Assembly: GCA_964247055.1 (NCBI GenBank)
Contig: OZ176051.1
Location: forward strand, 7,378,001-7,442,000
Direction of reading: 5' to 3'
DNA: 64,000 bases
Source of the DNA: Paragordius varius
Taxonomy: Eukaryota > Nematomorpha
This document shows, one piece after another, positions 62,601 to 64,000 of this stretch. Position 1 is the stretch's first letter; the number at the start of each line of letters is the position of its first letter. A program made the position numbers and the translations under genes. The notes beneath the pieces are model-generated. The model saw only the letters and a list, made by a program, of their open reading frames with translations. It was not told where the DNA came from and searched no databases.

Positions 62601-63559
62601 TTCCATCATCATCCCAAATATTTTTGAGATGGAACAATTAAAAATAAAATCAATTAAAAACGTATGTTTGACATTTTATAAACATACATGAATGTAATTA
62701 ATAATATTCTACATATATTTTAAAACAAAGGAAAAATGATTTAATTACCATATTGTTATCGCTTATTAAGTTCCTAAATCTCAAACTTACTAGTTTATGG
62801 GAGGGGACCAACATTTAACGATTATAATATATATATATATATATATAAAGATTTTATATATAAAATATAATAGTCCATGGTATTAATTACGAGCTGATTA
62901 GTTTGATGAGCGCTATTTATTATTTAAATTATTAAAACGGGTCTATTACTTAAAAATAAAAAAGATAATTGATTTTATAAAGCGACCATTTAACTTTGAT
63001 TAATTTTTTTTGCTTCCTATAGCCATTTGTACCGCTGCCTTCAATCAAAATGCCACTCCAAAAGAATGTTGCAAAATTGAATAGAAAACATAATAGTTCA
63101 TCAACTTTTTTACAACGATTCAATCGAACATGTCCCATTTTTCATCAGCAACTACCTATTGATAATTTTAATGATATATCAAAGGGGAAAAGATTTAACG
63201 CGCAAAAGCCGCGTCATAATAATGATATTTTTACTTGTTCGACAGTTATAACTATTTGGCCCGAATCAACGCATAATTGGCCAGATGCCATTTTAAACCC
63301 CAAAGCAACGGCCTTCATAGATTTAGCTGATCTCAAAACACCAAAATCAAAGATTAGTAATGCTAAAAAGATATCTAATTCAGATAATCCTTTGAAATTA
63401 CTCAACAAAACTAAGAATACTTGTCCAAAGAAGAGAGGTGGGTATAATAAGTCCTATTTTAAAAATTTAATTGGGTATTGGAACCAGAATTGTCAGGAAA
63501 CCAAAAAAACGCATAAATGGTTCCGAAAAACACTTTCTAGTGGTCTTTTTTATATATAA
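56686..63559 (+). CDS. NOL6: Nucleolar protein 6 / Nrap (Utp22), N-terminal and middle part; runs off the window
   Basis: Twelve exons in phase: 56,686-56,709; 56,732-56,794; 56,820-56,921; 56,946-57,627; 58,046-58,206; 58,465-58,589; 59,351-59,519; 60,024-60,188; 61,178-61,500; 61,586-61,713; 62,187-62,338; 63,023 to at most 63,559. Landmarks against human NOL6: FGSFDLGTYTNDSDIDIL (inactive nucleotidyltransferase-like fold; human VVGSYLLGTCIRPDINVDVA), FKQHFDVLFLDPSGNYNIC (human FHQAFSVVFLDSSGLLNLC), LLKRICHVLSKGFTGLITLL, TYLVTYGILL, FIDFWGPDH, LGLPIQITDVN and, in the last exon, a motif PESTHNWPDAI that aligns with the family EGSGxWPxDxEA. The protein belongs to the SSU processome (UTP-C with RRP7) and acts in 18S rRNA maturation in the nucleolus. 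The last third of the family (Nrap domains 4-6) is missing, so more exons are expected beyond 64,000; GT at 63,437 after KKR is one possible donor. Introns 1-3 are 22, 25 and 24 nt. Identity to human is low, about one residue in five by eye. Confidence 0.88.
56710..56731 (+). other. 22-nt intron 1 of NOL6
   Basis: GTTTTCTAAACTTTTATTTTAG separates codons for MVQDNIIQ from IYDSLKSIKIKQ. It contains a frame change and stop if retained. The first exon is not conserved enough to prove the join; the case rests on the neighbouring 25- and 24-nt introns. Confidence 0.6.
56795..56819 (+). other. 25-nt intron 2 of NOL6
   Basis: It begins GTAATTTATT and ends TTAATTATAG. Removal joins FIEKLKK to VLNDVDYKFCAFGSF in phase; the second part is the conserved start of the Nrap nucleotidyltransferase-like fold. 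Confidence 0.75.
56922..56945 (+). other. 24-nt intron 3 of NOL6
   Basis: It begins GTAAATGTTA and ends TATACTGTAG. It is a multiple of three but holds an in-frame stop. Removal gives DIDILCRINS-KFYKETDRYDFKLYQ, in line with human NVDVALTMP...DGLNQRYFRKRALYL. Confidence 0.78.
61874..62063. repeat. MITE family E, copy 2 (NOL6 intron 10)
   Basis: The ends TACCATTTACAATTCAAATT with CACCCTCGAA and, at the right, GGGTGAATTTGAATTGTTCA then CTGTAAATG are inverted repeats and match copy 1 at 26,038-26,294. About 190 bp, no coding capacity. Confidence 0.75.
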
Positions 63560-64000
63560 GTTTTATCTGAAATACTATTTATTTTACGTAATAAGCTATC
63601 TATCATTGAAATAACAAAATTCATTTGTTTAAATATTATTATGGAACATTAACTATTTTGCCTAGCTTTTTTATTCAAAAAACAGAAACTAGACAACAAT
63701 AAATATATATTTGGTTTATTGCTACCCTTTTTACACAAAATATTCAACATAAGCCATACCGTTAAATTATGAAATATTAACGATTAGTAATTGGTCATGA
63801 GAATGCAAAAATTTGTTGACAAAAAGTTACCCTTCATTCTTTATATTTTTTATGTTAAAATATCATTATAATTTAGTTTAGGCTTAGTTTTATTACCTAT
63901 ATATAAAAAGCTATAAAAATCTATTTTTAAAAGCCCGTAAAAAATAATTTAATACCAAACAGGATTTAATATTTTTATCGCATCTTAGCCAAATAATAAC
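63560..64000. other. Right edge, probable NOL6 intron
   Basis: AT-rich with no open frame of note. Since NOL6 is incomplete at 63,559, this is most likely intron sequence before its remaining exons. Confidence 0.5.

Overview
This window is nuclear DNA from an animal with a very AT-rich genome. The genes are split by GT-AG introns, the conserved proteins are metazoan (CTNNBL1, NOL6/Nrap, the CUL2 adaptor LRR1), and the spaces between genes are full of decayed transposons. The phylum cannot be fixed from sequence alone. An extracellular leucine-rich-repeat membrane protein and a multicopy protein family that I recall mainly from arthropods (also Hydra) lean towards an arthropod or another fast-evolving invertebrate. 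Four introns of only 22-25 nt are unusual for any animal; dicyemids are the metazoans best known for introns this short, and flatworms for very short 5' introns.

Layout. 1-15.5 kb: two paralogous genes for an unrecognised, probably secreted protein face each other tail to tail. The + copy enters from the left edge and the - copy starts at 15,542. Matching exons keep the same order and the same intron phases. Several palindromic (foldback) repeats lie among their exons. 16.9-23.0 kb: a minus-strand five-exon gene for a single-pass membrane protein with a long Asn-rich tail, not recognised. 23-36 kb: about 13 kb without a supported gene, holding a MITE, a 50-bp TA microsatellite, two large foldbacks and a hAT MITE. 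36.2-44.6 kb: a complete twelve-exon CTNNBL1 on the minus strand. Its 4.4-kb intron 7 carries a 4-kb inverted-repeat element, and that element carries a 521-bp insertion with two hammerhead-ribozyme motifs in opposite orientation. 44.8-48.3 kb: two 3' fragments of LINE-like elements, one split by a 1,984-bp hAT fossil with a perfect 8-bp target duplication. 48.8-52.6 kb: two + strand surface-protein genes, a probable GPI-anchored protein with an antistasin-like cysteine motif and a leucine-rich-repeat transmembrane protein. 54.1-63.6 kb: LRR1 (minus) and NOL6 (plus) are divergent with only 38 bp between their start codons; NOL6 runs off the right edge.

How the genes relate: the three conserved genes are housekeeping functions (spliceosome-associated, SSU processome/ribosome biogenesis, CUL2 ubiquitin ligase in replisome disassembly). 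The other four are surface or secreted proteins with no visible shared pathway. The most notable signals are the ultra-short introns, the paired hammerhead motifs in a TSD-flanked insertion, and the wealth of palindromic repeats. All calls come from reading the sequence and from remembered family sequences; no search was run.
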